From: JBCCWR01 sp039193385
GTDB taxonomy: Bacteria; Verrucomicrobiota; Verrucomicrobiia; Methylacidiphilales; JBCCWR01
Length of the DNA stretch: 64,000 nucleotides
Direction of reading: 5' to 3'
Assembly (NCBI GenBank): GCA_039193385.1
Contig: JBCCWR010000002.1
Span: forward strand, 8,992-72,991
The notes below the pieces were generated by a model. It was given only the letters and a program-made list of their open reading frames with translations, searched no databases and was not told where the DNA came from. The position numbers and the translations under genes are program-made. Positions 46,105-55,033 of this stretch are shown here, in pieces; positions within the stretch are counted from its first letter, which is position 1; each line of letters starts with the position of its first letter.

Positions 46105-49100
46105 CTATCTTCTCCCGATTTTTCCAATTAAAACACCGTCCTGGTAGACGTATGTCCGGTGACATACGGAACCTCGCACACTATCTGGCTTTATGAGGAC
46201 AAAGTCGTAGGTGCCGTCGACTGCAAACTCAGACAATGAAACTTCGCGGACCCGCGTCCCGTCATCAAAGGTAACCCCTGCCTTAAAAATATCTATTCTG
46301 ATCAAAATATCCTCGGAGGAGAAGTCCGGAGAAATATACAGAGTGCTTTGAACTAAACTAGTACCATCCTGACGCTTGAATTGCTTCAAATACCCTTCAA
46401 CGGCTTCAACAAGCCAAAACGTATTCATCTCGACTGAAGTAATAGGAGAGCCATCGGGCAGCCTTGCGGTCAAAGTGTTGCCAGGAAACTCTAAGTTTGA
46501 ACCGAGTTCGAAATGAATAGAATTTTCACCTATAGACTTAACCTTTGCCAAGGCTTGGCCTCTACTAATTGGCAACAGAGGTGAAATGTTTTCCCAGGTC
46601 CATTCTCTTTGCTGCTCCAACCAAACGTTGGGAACATGAGATGTATCCGGAATTTCCACTACATCAACAACAATTTGCCGAGAGTCCGTCACACCACCAG
46701 GATAAGTTACATCGGCAATGATCGTGTATTGGCCGCTTTCCGAGAACTTGTGGACAGTCTCTTCACTTCCAGATAGGTTGCCGTATACGGAAGAACCAAT
46801 GTTTACATGACCATTGACCCCCGCCAGCTCAGAGAGTATGAACTTGAGCTGCGAGCCAGTAGTGACAATGAATTCTTCTGGAGAGTCGTCCGCAAACAGA
46901 ACCATGGGCTCCCAAGACACATCGATAATCTGCGATAAGCCGCCATTCTGATAATCAACCACAAAGCTTGTATTGGGCTCAGACACCTCAATCCGAGTGT
47001 ACCATTGATTCGTTTCGCTACGCCTCAAAAACGCCCCGTTTGATATGGCCATCATCCCGGGAAAGCGAGAGAAACCTTCAAGTGAAACCGGGGACACATG
47101 GGTCATTATATTGCTCTCGAAAGCACCCTCCTGAGCGCTCAAAATAGCCAATTCCCACTCATCACGAAGCACCTCCGTTGCGAAATCTGGAGACTCTACT
47201 TTCACATAGTCAATTTGAACTGACCTTCCTCTAAAAACATTGTCCCATCTCAGATTGAAAGTATGCGAACCTACATCGAGGTAAGGCGTTAGTAGCACTT
47301 GATCTTGAGAGAATTCCGCGTCAGCTATTTGCACATTTTCAAGGTATTGACCGTTAATCTTCGCTACAAAGAAGACAGGCATGCCAAGAGTGAGCTGAGT
47401 TTCAATACGGCGCGCTACTTTATAATGAATCTCATAGATTCCGGGGGTCGTGATATTGAAATCAAAAGAGAGTTCACCGTTTAACGACGAAGAATAAATT
47501 GAATCACCACTCATAACCCAGCTTCCAGAGAGAGTTGACGCTTCGCTTCCGCTTATTGTCAGAACAGTTGACGTCGAAGCATATTCTGAAACAAGAGGAT
47601 CTGAGCCGCGCACCAGAACTTCTTCCCCATCGCTAACTCCATCACTATCGGTATCCGCGTTGAGAGGATTTGTGCTGTAAATTGTTACTTCATCAAGGTC
47701 AGAGAGTCCATCAAAGTCTGTATCTCGCGTATATCCGACTAACTCCACGTTTGCTGCGACAAATTCTCGATCGCCACGACCAGAGCTTAAGTAGATGCCA
47801 GCTACAGTATTCAAATCAAATTGGGTCGCGGTCTCAGCAATCACGCTCCAGAGAATACCGTCCCCAGAAGCCTCTACAACAGTGAGAATTTCACCGCGCG
47901 TAACTCTGAGGTATAGTCCTGGCAGGAAATCACCATAATAGGTCGGGCCGTTTATAGTAAGCTTGTCGCTATCGCTTGCTCGAGTCGATTGATAAAATCT
48001 ATCCGTAATTCTTAAATAACCGGCAACCATTTTCGAGTCCACGTCGATACTATTACGAACCATTAAGCCTACCTGGGTTTTATTATTTCCCGACTCTACG
48101 TTGTCTACGCGGAAGGTCATAGAATAACCCCCGGTATTCTCTCGATAGAAAAAACTACTGTCCTCAACGCCATTGCCTGCAGAGCTAAGCAGCCAGGAGT
48201 CCCCAAATACAAAACCATAACCCGAATCGACATTGCCATAATCCACGGTCTGCCATGGATCTGGCAGAAGACCATCGGGAGCTTCACTTGAATCTATCGG
48301 AGAAGTCCGAGCAAACAATTCTTCGGTATCCGTGAAACCATCTCCGTCCGTATCAATAAGGTTAGGATCAGTATAGATGTCAAATTCTTCGATATTAGCG
48401 AGCCCGTCTGCATCTAGGTCATCCTCGCTATCATCTACTAATAGATTTAACCCATTGTTATACTCCCAAAGATCCGACATGCCATCAGAGTCCGTATCGA
48501 ACGCATAGAGATTGCTTCCAACAAGCCTCTCCGTTTCATTAAGTAAACCATCTCCGTCGAAATCCATTCCCTCGGGTTCGCCATTTGAGACAATAAAATT
48601 ATCAAACTGGGCAGAACTCGAGCTTGCAGAATTTTGAAGGATATCTAAGTGAGAGAAATAGACGAGATCAGCGTTCACGAAAGGAATGTCTTGTGCATAC
48701 ATGACACCATTTAAAAATACAGAAGTCGTTTTCGTGATGTAGTCGAGATAGAAGGCGTATTGATTGACTCCGGGCACTAGACTAGATGGAAATATATCGA
48801 TCCATTCGCCCGCCTTTGCGTCCCAGATTGAAATACTCGTCTCGTCTTTTTTGCCGATCACGAAGGCGTGGAGTGTGGCAATCGTTTCAGGCAGGTCACC
48901 TTCCAATAAATCGGCGTCAAAGGATACCCAGACTCGTCGCTGGTTCTCTATTCCGAAACGTTGGGTGGCAGAGCTAATTTCGACTCCGTTATCGATAATT
49001 GCCAAAGATTCATCCCCCTGAACCTCTGCGGTTCCTGTGCTAAGCCATCCGAGCTGACCATTGAGAGGGCCTGGTAGATAGCCTTCTGATGGAGAAAATT

Positions 49101-50727
49101 CGGCAAACCATGAGAAAACGCCATTTCCTTGAGGACTTAAGGAGGCAATCAAGACGTCAGGGACAATCGGATCCATCCCCCATTGAATCTCGGTGAGGTC
49201 TCCTACACCATCTCCGTCTGTATCGAATAAAAGTGGATTAGTTCCGCGCACACCTTCTTCTTCGTTTGACAAACCATCACGGTCGTCATCCAGCCCCAGA
49301 GGTTGCACAGTTGACACCGTTAAATTGTCCAGGCCCGTGTCGCCATAAATCTCCATCTGCGTCAGAAATGGTTTCGTTCGGATAAAGGGAATGTCCGAAA
49401 AAACGCGCGTGCCATCGACATAGTAATCAGTCAGCTGATTTAAATAGTCGCTTTTGAGCGTAATACGTCTCCAAGAACCGGACGCGATTACATCTGCGGT
49501 CAACCAGCGCTGACCTACTGGAAAAGACGGATCATAGACGCGTAATCTCTGTGAATCATCGAATGAAAAGGCCGAGCTCACATCTGCATCGATGACGTCT
49601 TCCATGTCTCCCGGGGTAGGCTTGAGCCATTGGTCGACCCACACAACCGAATTGCCTGAGCCTTTCAAAAAGCTAAACACTTCAGATGTGCCGCTTACCA
49701 TCAAATTCTGATTTCCATCGAAGGAACTACCGGTAGCGATCGACACCGAATCTCCGACAATCGTCCATGCGTCCGTAGTGCTCAAAGGCCCAGCAGTCCA
49801 AGATTCAAATCCTTCGAAGAGCGGTAAATCGTTAAAAACAAAAAGATCTGCGACTGTTGGATCTGTTTCTGCAGCCAATTCTGCGCTATCACTGAATCCA
49901 TCGCCGTCCGTATCGGGATTGGTGGCACCGGTTGTGAGCTGGTATTCCTGCAAATTGTTCAGGCCGTCGAAATCGGGGTCGAGGTAGCGCTGGTTGATCA
50001 GGGTATCCAGCCCCTGTAGCTGGAGCCAGGTGTCGGGTAACCCATCATTGGAGGTATCGGCGTAGAGCGGATTGGTCGACCCGGCGTAGAAGAAGTCCAG
50101 ACCGGTGCCGTAGTTGGGGTCGGACTCTAGGGAGAATTTCTCCAGAAAGTTGGCTGAGTTATCCAGAAAACCGATATCATAAGCGACGAAGGTGCCGTCG
50201 ACAAAGAGGTCCCAGGTCTTGGAAAGATAATCCAGACGATAGCTTAAGCGCATCCACGCAGTCGCTTGGCCCCCCGAAAGATTAAAGGTGCTCGCGGTAT
50301 CGAGCCACTGCCCACCCCCCAGGCCATCGCCATCCAGGACAAACACTGAGCCCGTGCCGACAACATCCACAAAACCGGTAGTCGCTGGCGATACTTGCAA
50401 GCTGGCCTCGGGCAAATTGGCCAGCGGACCCGCAACGGGCTTCAGATAAAAGTCCACCCAGCGCACCGCATTCGAAAGCGGATCTATGAAATCCAAACTA
50501 AAAAAACCCTGCCCTTGCAGCGATATCGACTGTTGGCCCGAGACCGAGTCCCCGTCGACGACACTGGCCTGCAAAAAGGCGGGATCGAGCAACCAATCGG
50601 GATCCGATAGCAAAAGACCCGGCGTATACTCCTCAGCCGTCTCAAAATCCGTCTGAAACGGCAGCGGAGTCTGCGCAACAAGCGAGGATAATGCTACGAA
50701 GCAAAGGCCTATGGATGCTAACTTCAT
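46105..50727 (-). CDS. Giant secreted protein with triplicated LamG-like modules and TSP3 calcium repeats
   Basis: 1540 residues with signal MKLASIGLCFVALSSLVAQ. Three related jelly-roll modules of about 190 residues (about 20-215, 300-480 and 540-730) share a closing motif: DYLSKTWDLFVDGTFVAYDI, DYLNQLTDYYVDGTRVFSDI and DYITKTTSVFLNGVMYAQDI. Between and after them lie TSP3-type calcium repeats such as DTDGDGFSD, DTDGDGVGD, DTDSDGMSD and DTDSDGVSD. A fourth sandwich (about 850-1000) and a CBM-like domain follow, with an Ig-like part near 1400. No catalytic residues are visible. It is probably a cell-surface binding or scaffold protein that works with the RHS protein encoded three genes downstream. 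Confidence 0.8.
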   Translation of the reverse strand: MKLASIGLCFVALSSLVAQTPLPFQTDFETAEEYTPGLLLSDPDWLLDPAFLQASVVDGDSVSGQQSISLQGQGFFSLDFIDPLSNAVRWVDFYLKPVAGPLANLPEASLQVSPATTGFVDVVGTGSVFVLDGDGLGGGQWLDTASTFNLSGGQATAWMRLSYRLDYLSKTWDLFVDGTFVAYDIGFLDNSANFLEKFSLESDPNYGTGLDFFYAGSTNPLYADTSNDGLPDTWLQLQGLDTLINQRYLDPDFDGLNNLQEYQLTTGATNPDTDGDGFSDSAELAAETDPTVADLFVFNDLPLFEGFESWTAGPLSTTDAWTIVGDSVSIATGSSFDGNQNLMVSGTSEVFSFLKGSGNSVVWVDQWLKPTPGDMEDVIDADVSSAFSFDDSQRLRVYDPSFPVGQRWLTADVIASGSWRRITLKSDYLNQLTDYYVDGTRVFSDIPFIRTKPFLTQMEIYGDTGLDNLTVSTVQPLGLDDDRDGLSNEEEGVRGTNPLLFDTDGDGVGDLTEIQWGMDPIVPDVLIASLSPQGNGVFSWFAEFSPSEGYLPGPLNGQLGWLSTGTAEVQGDESLAIIDNGVEISSATQRFGIENQRRVWVSFDADLLEGDLPETIATLHAFVIGKKDETSISIWDAKAGEWIDIFPSSLVPGVNQYAFYLDYITKTTSVFLNGVMYAQDIPFVNADLVYFSHLDILQNSASSSSAQFDNFIVSNGEPEGMDFDGDGLLNETERLVGSNLYAFDTDSDGMSDLWEYNNGLNLLVDDSEDDLDADGLANIEEFDIYTDPNLIDTDGDGFTDTEELFARTSPIDSSEAPDGLLPDPWQTVDYGNVDSGYGFVFGDSWLLSSAGNGVEDSSFFYRENTGGYSMTFRVDNVESGNNKTQVGLMVRNSIDVDSKMVAGYLRITDRFYQSTRASDSDKLTINGPTYYGDFLPGLYLRVTRGEILTVVEASGDGILWSVIAETATQFDLNTVAGIYLSSGRGDREFVAANVELVGYTRDTDFDGLSDLDEVTIYSTNPLNADTDSDGVSDGEEVLVRGSDPLVSEYASTSTVLTISGSEASTLSGSWVMSGDSIYSSSLNGELSFDFNITTPGIYEIHYKVARRIETQLTLGMPVFFVAKINGQYLENVQIADAEFSQDQVLLTPYLDVGSHTFNLRWDNVFRGRSVQIDYVKVESPDFATEVLRDEWELAILSAQEGAFESNIMTHVSPVSLEGFSRFPGMMAISNGAFLRRSETNQWYTRIEVSEPNTSFVVDYQNGGLSQIIDVSWEPMVLFADDSPEEFIVTTGSQLKFILSELAGVNGHVNIGSSVYGNLSGSEETVHKFSESGQYTIIADVTYPGGVTDSRQIVVDVVEIPDTSHVPNVWLEQQREWTWENISPLLPISRGQALAKVKSIGENSIHFELGSNLEFPGNTLTARLPDGSPITSVEMNTFWLVEAVEGYLKQFKRQDGTSLVQSTLYISPDFSSEDILIRIDIFKAGVTFDDGTRVREVSLSEFAVDGTYDFVLIKPDSVRGSVCHRTYVYQDGVLIGKIGRR

Positions 50728-50747
50728 GAGGGCAACTGACCTAAAAA

Positions 50748-51497
50748 TCAGGGATTAGGACGGATCAGGCACGCTTCTGAAAGCGAACGCCCAGCAACAA
50801 AAGTAGGACTAGTAATCCACCCCCCCAGCGATCCCAGCATAATCACAGTGCCGGCAGAAGGCGGCGACGCGATGTCCACCGTGAGCGTGGGGACTGGCAG
50901 CCCACTGGTGTTGGTTATCGAGGCAAATTTGATGAGCGCAATAGGCCCCGCTGCGGATAAAACCAAGGTGATCTCATTGTTGGTATCGGTCTGCAACAGC
51001 GCAAACAAGTCACTGGCTGACAATTGGATGCTTAGATCGCCGGTTTCACCAGCTGCAATAGGCAGCGATCCTAAAGGACTGGTGACGGTGATCCCCTCGT
51101 TCGCGCTTACGGACCCGGTACCATGCGGGCGGTCCGCCGGGCCCATCACAGCGGTCCAGGCAGTCTCGCTCACCCCGTCGAGCAGCGCGCTGACATGCAA
51201 ATTTTCCACACTTGCACTTGTGGTATTGATGCGATGCAGAGTCAGTGTCGCCGATACGATATCAGAGGCTTGAGTAATTTGCGGAAGGAGCGATGAAACA
51301 TCAAAACGCAGATAGGACAACCGGTCATGAACCCCAGTGGCCGTGTAATGTCTGCGAACCTGCAGGGTTTCGCTTTCGTTCCGATCCTCGCCAATGACAC
51401 GGCTAAAGGCATTTTCGGTAGCCACAATCGAGACCGAATCGCCGTAGGCGCTGGTGGTTGCCAATACAATTAGAAAAAACAAGGAGCGATGTATCAT
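50748..51497 (-). CDS. Secreted DNRLRE-type protein, first gene of the RHS operon
   Basis: 249 residues with a signal peptide (MIHRSLFFLIVLATTSAYG). The body is one DNRLRE/CBM96-like jelly roll: LSYLRFDVSSLLPQI, VSATLTLHRINTTS and VSETAWTAVMG correspond to the family strands. In longer family members this module binds acidic glycans; here it stands alone. The C-terminus (VIMLGSLGGWITS, then LIRPNP) is short and slightly hydrophobic. It is 20 bp upstream of the 1540-residue protein gene and leads the operon; the region 51498-51690 should carry the promoter. Confidence 0.75.
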   Translation of the reverse strand: MIHRSLFFLIVLATTSAYGDSVSIVATENAFSRVIGEDRNESETLQVRRHYTATGVHDRLSYLRFDVSSLLPQITQASDIVSATLTLHRINTTSASVENLHVSALLDGVSETAWTAVMGPADRPHGTGSVSANEGITVTSPLGSLPIAAGETGDLSIQLSASDLFALLQTDTNNEITLVLSAAGPIALIKFASITNTSGLPVPTLTVDIASPPSAGTVIMLGSLGGWITSPTFVAGRSLSEACLIRPNP

Positions 51498-51696
51498 TTT
51501 AAATATTAGGATAAATAGGTTATAAATAGATATTTATTTAACGAGGGCGTACAGAAGCATTTTATTAAAACAAGTAAAGAAAAAACTGCCGAAAAAACGT
51601 CAACTCACTCACTCAATATAGATGGTCGATAGAGGCCTGCTATCTGAGGAAATGAAGGAGTAATAAGCAGTCCATGATTACGCTAAACGATAAATG

Positions 51697-51737
51697 AAAA
51701 AGGGGTCACCCATTTTTCTAATGGGCGACCCTTTTTT
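51697..51737 (-). terminator. Hairpin terminator downstream of the third sulfatase
   Basis: AAAAAGGGGTCACCCAT pairs with ATGGGCGACCCTTTTTT (one mismatch) around a short T-rich loop. On the minus strand it follows the sulfatase stop at 51811 by about 75 bp and ends in a T run, as a Rho-independent terminator should; the A and T tracts on both sides make it potentially bidirectional. It separates the sulfatase from the RHS operon. The rest of the 313-bp gap 51498-51810 shows no gene. Confidence 0.8.
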
Positions 51738-51810
51738 GTTCCGATGATTGACGTGATTTGGCGTGAATTGAATATGTCCATTCAATTCGATGTTACTCTG
51801 ACCAGACCCT

Positions 51811-53238
51811 CTAGTTGGATGCCCTGGTATCTATGCCGGGGAGCTTCCACTTTGGATGAGGCGTGTGCTCTTTGGCTGCGATTACTTCGATTTGTTCAAT
51901 GATTTCGGGATGTTGGGCAGCAAGGTTGTGCTCCTCTCCGACATCCTTTGAAAGATCATAGAGTTCCCATTTTCCTTCGGCTCCGTTAGCTCGGTAAGCC
52001 TTCCAGCTCTCGCCCAGGTGAACTGCCTGCTGTGGCATTTTCTCGTAGAATTCCCAGTAGAGATAATCGCGTTCGGTTTGCTGGGTCGGTTGTCCTCTGA
52101 GGGTGGGGTAGATTGAAATGCCATCCATGGCCTCCGTGATGGGTTGCCCCCCTATGTCTGCGATAGTTGGCATCAAATCGTACTGAGTGGTTTGTAGATC
52201 ACAGGTGCTTCCCGGCGGGATGGTGCCGGGCCACCAGGCTAGCAGTGGGACACGGATCCCGCCTTCGTAGAGGTAGCGTTTAAACATGCGGTAGGGCCCA
52301 TTGCCGTTCCATCTCTTAGTCTTGCCGTAATAGCTGTCTTCGTCGCCATTGTCTGAGGTCCATAGGATGATTGTATCTTTCTCGATACCCCATTGCTTCA
52401 CCGCGTCGATCAGGCGGCCGACGTTGCGGTCATGGCGAGTGATGAGTGCGGCATAGAGCTGTTCCCTTTGTTTCCATGGCATCTGGTCGTAGCCTTCCAT
52501 ATCCGGAACCCAGAGGCCGTTGAGGGGGATTTTGCTGGAGTCTCCATGAGGCACACAACTTGCGTAGTAAACAAAGAAGGGCTTTCCCTTTTGCTGACTC
52601 TTGTCCATGAAATCGATAATGGTGTCGGCATAGAGATCTTCGGTGAAGATACCGTTTTCACCGAGCACCGGTACATGAGGTTTGAGCTTTTCCGGATCAT
52701 TTTCAGGAATCGGGGTTTTCTCTCCGTTGATCCAAATATGATCATTATAAAAGGACCGACAATCGACGTGACCCAGATAACCCATCCAGTAATCCCAGCC
52801 TACTCTGGTGATTTCCTCGGGTGTGTGATGACCACCCGTGCTGATTTTGCCAAAGGCCGCAGTGGTATAGCCCGCCTGGCGAGCTACCTCACCCAGCATG
52901 GGATCCTTAGGGGGCCAGATTGCAGCAGACAGCCTTGCGGCGTTGGCGCGCCAGACAGCGTTTCCGCCGTGTTTTCCAGTCAGCAGGCTGTTTCGTGATG
53001 GGCCACACACGGCGTTACCGGCGTAGGCGCGGGTAAACAGCATGCCCTCTGCGCGCAGTCGATCCAGGTTGGGGGTCTTGAGAGTCTGCATACTGGCCTC
53101 ATCCAGTCCGTAACAGGGCACTTTGCCAATTCCCCAATCATCGGTATTGATGTAGATTATATTTGGAGTGTTTTTCGCTTCTGCGCATAGGGTCATCAAA
53201 CTTAAAACAAAGAGGGAGGTGAATGCTGTTTTCATCAA
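51811..53238 (-). CDS. Secreted sulfatase, FGly type (iduronate-sulfatase-like)
   Basis: A 475-residue exported sulfatase: signal MMKTAFTSLFVLSLMTLCAEA, metal motif IYINTDDWGIGK, maturation motif CGPSRNSLLTGKHGG with Cys78 as the future formylglycine, then ILWTSDNGDEDSYYGKTKRW and YEGGIRVPLLAWWPG. The CGPSR form and overall layout resemble the iduronate-2-sulfatase-like branch, but the substrate is not determined. It is isolated from the other two sulfatases by the RHS operon and IS island and is followed by its own terminator. Confidence 0.93.
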   Translation of the reverse strand: MMKTAFTSLFVLSLMTLCAEAKNTPNIIYINTDDWGIGKVPCYGLDEASMQTLKTPNLDRLRAEGMLFTRAYAGNAVCGPSRNSLLTGKHGGNAVWRANAARLSAAIWPPKDPMLGEVARQAGYTTAAFGKISTGGHHTPEEITRVGWDYWMGYLGHVDCRSFYNDHIWINGEKTPIPENDPEKLKPHVPVLGENGIFTEDLYADTIIDFMDKSQQKGKPFFVYYASCVPHGDSSKIPLNGLWVPDMEGYDQMPWKQREQLYAALITRHDRNVGRLIDAVKQWGIEKDTIILWTSDNGDEDSYYGKTKRWNGNGPYRMFKRYLYEGGIRVPLLAWWPGTIPPGSTCDLQTTQYDLMPTIADIGGQPITEAMDGISIYPTLRGQPTQQTERDYLYWEFYEKMPQQAVHLGESWKAYRANGAEGKWELYDLSKDVGEEHNLAAQHPEIIEQIEVIAAKEHTPHPKWKLPGIDTRASN

Positions 53239-53350
53239 ATTTGTGTGGGTTTCGAATTTTTATCGTGCTGGAATTCGAAGAAGGTTCGGAAAGGACAAAC
53301 AAAGCGGACAGTCCTTGTTTTTTATACTTTGATTTATAGACCTGTTAGGA

Positions 53351-53392
53351 TACGAAGCAACTCCCATACTTATTAAAGCATTCTCCTTTGGG
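53351..53392. repeat. Intergenic repeat, family 2, copy
   Basis: TACGAAGCAACTCCCATACT followed by TATTAAAGCATTCTCCTTT is similar over about 40 bp to 4466-4510. It lies in the 204-bp gap between the acylphosphatase and sulfatase genes. Confidence 0.45.
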
Positions 53393-53442
53393 TGAATTCT
53401 GTGTTTAACGAATGGACTACTTTCTTTATTATTTCATGGGGA

Positions 53443-53715
53443 TTACGCAAGAATCTGAAACCCTTTTAACTCGGTATTCACCGGCATCTCCTGTTCCTGG
53501 ACCTCGCGGATGAAACCATTGAGATGGCTATTCTTGATCTCTTGTGTCATGGCTTCTACTTCAGACTTTTCTCCCTGCAGCCAACACTCCACCCGCCCAT
53601 CGGCCAGATTTTTCACATAACCACTCACTTCAAAACCGGAGGCTATTTGCTTCACGGAGTAACGAAATCCCACCCCCTGCACATGGCCTTTATAAAACAA
53701 CTGAGCTGCAAACAT
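53443..53715 (-). CDS. acyP: Acylphosphatase
   Basis: A 90-residue cytoplasmic enzyme that hydrolyses carboxyl-phosphate bonds such as in acetyl or carbamoyl phosphate. The signature is complete: FYKGHVQGVGFRYSV with the phosphate-binding Arg, and GYVKNLADGRVECWLQG with the catalytic Asn. The ATG at 53715 gives the usual acylphosphatase length; a TTG at 53751 would add 12 residues. It follows the Rsm22-like gene by 78 bp in the same direction. Confidence 0.94.
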   Translation of the reverse strand: MFAAQLFYKGHVQGVGFRYSVKQIASGFEVSGYVKNLADGRVECWLQGEKSEVEAMTQEIKNSHLNGFIREVQEQEMPVNTELKGFQILA

Positions 53716-53793
53716 CCCCACAGGTCTAACCCATCCCCCTTCTTTTACCAAGCGTCATTGCTGTAGCCATTAACAAGCTAAAAAAACTTAAAA

Positions 53794-55032
53794 TTAGTGT
53801 GGCTGATAGGTGGCAGCGAACGCTTCTTTGGCCTGCAGGCGGAATTGATGCTCTCCTTTGAGTCTGATTATTTTGTCTGCTGGGGAATGGATGATGTCTC
53901 CACGAGCTCTACGCTTGGCCTCTTTTTTATCTTTAGCTTTGAAGCTACGGGTCAACAAATCGTAGTCATTGAGCCTGCCGCTAGCGGCGCAGCCACTCAT
54001 TTGCAACTTGCCTGAAGTCTCGACCACGGGTGAGGTCATGCGGAAGAGAGCATCTCCACCCTCCGGGTAAAGCTTGCTGTCGTTGGTTAGAGCCAAAAAA
54101 CTAAATTTAAGTTCATGAAGATGACGCGGGGCGTCGAACTTGCGGTTGATTTCTTCGGTAAGCGCTGGCACATGCCACGAATGTACTTCATGGCACCAGT
54201 GTTTTGTTCCATGACGCTGGAGCATAGGACAAGCCTGGGCATGAAGACAGGGCCCGAGGATGGATGGCTTTGATTCCTGTTTGAGCCACAAATCCCGCAC
54301 GCGCTGCAAACGCAGGGAAGTCTCAGCTAAGGCCGGCTCGAGGACCAAGAGCAGACCGCCTGGCTTTAATTTCATGCTCAACTTTTTCAACCAGTTTAGC
54401 ACCTGCTCATCATCGCTGCCGAAGAAAGCCTCTCCCAGAGAGAAGCTCAGAATGATCATATCCCAACCCTCAGCTTGAGCGAGGACAGATTGCTGGAGTG
54501 CAGTCTTCATATTGCCACGATGTGTCATCCAGCGGGCCTGGGGCCAGAGATTGCCTTGATCCATACTCAGTTTGCGCAATAACTCCAATTGCAGGTTCGA
54601 TTGATCGACGGCGTCGATCAACATACCCTGGGTAACACCCTGATGAGCCATTTCTGTCACGGCTCCCATAGATGCGGCCCCCAGCCCGCAACCCAGGTCC
54701 AGCACACGCATACGGGGACCAGCAGGGACTCCGACTTCGGATTGGCTTTGGTCTTCCACAGGCGGTCGCCATTGTCTGAACTGAAGCAGTTCGCGCATAG
54801 CATAACGCACCCGGGTGAAAGTCTGGGGATAGAAATAACAGCCATAGGCCAGGACGGCCTCTTCATCCTGAGTGTAGCCGGAGAAATCCTCTTCTCGTTC
54901 CGAAGTGAATAAGTCGCTGAGAATATCCGCTGCAATGACCAGTTTGTGCAGACATGTCTTCCGTTTGGGGTGCTTCATACGGCTCAAAGCCTCTGCCTCC
55001 CACCATTGCTCCAAGGCCTCCGGATAGATCAT
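53794..55032 (-). CDS. Rsm22/METTL17-like methyltransferase-fold protein
   Basis: A 412-residue protein with a class I SAM-binding fold: motif I VLDLGCGLGAAS near residue 115, then LIDAVDQSN, and IILSFSLGEAF. Beyond it, PCLHAQACPML and KHWCHEVHSW form the Cys cluster of the Rsm22 family, which in mitochondrial METTL17 holds a 4Fe-4S cluster and helps assemble the small ribosomal subunit. Cysteines are present at the first three positions; the fourth may be in MSGCAASG. Whether it methylates anything is unclear in this family. The start ATG at 55032 overlaps the region of the upstream stop codon (TAACATG), so translation is coupled to the giant PAS protein. Confidence 0.78.
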   Translation of the reverse strand: MIYPEALEQWWEAEALSRMKHPKRKTCLHKLVIAADILSDLFTSEREEDFSGYTQDEEAVLAYGCYFYPQTFTRVRYAMRELLQFRQWRPPVEDQSQSEVGVPAGPRMRVLDLGCGLGAASMGAVTEMAHQGVTQGMLIDAVDQSNLQLELLRKLSMDQGNLWPQARWMTHRGNMKTALQQSVLAQAEGWDMIILSFSLGEAFFGSDDEQVLNWLKKLSMKLKPGGLLLVLEPALAETSLRLQRVRDLWLKQESKPSILGPCLHAQACPMLQRHGTKHWCHEVHSWHVPALTEEINRKFDAPRHLHELKFSFLALTNDSKLYPEGGDALFRMTSPVVETSGKLQMSGCAASGRLNDYDLLTRSFKAKDKKEAKRRARGDIIHSPADKIIRLKGEHQFRLQAKEAFAATYQPH

Positions 55033-55033
55033 G

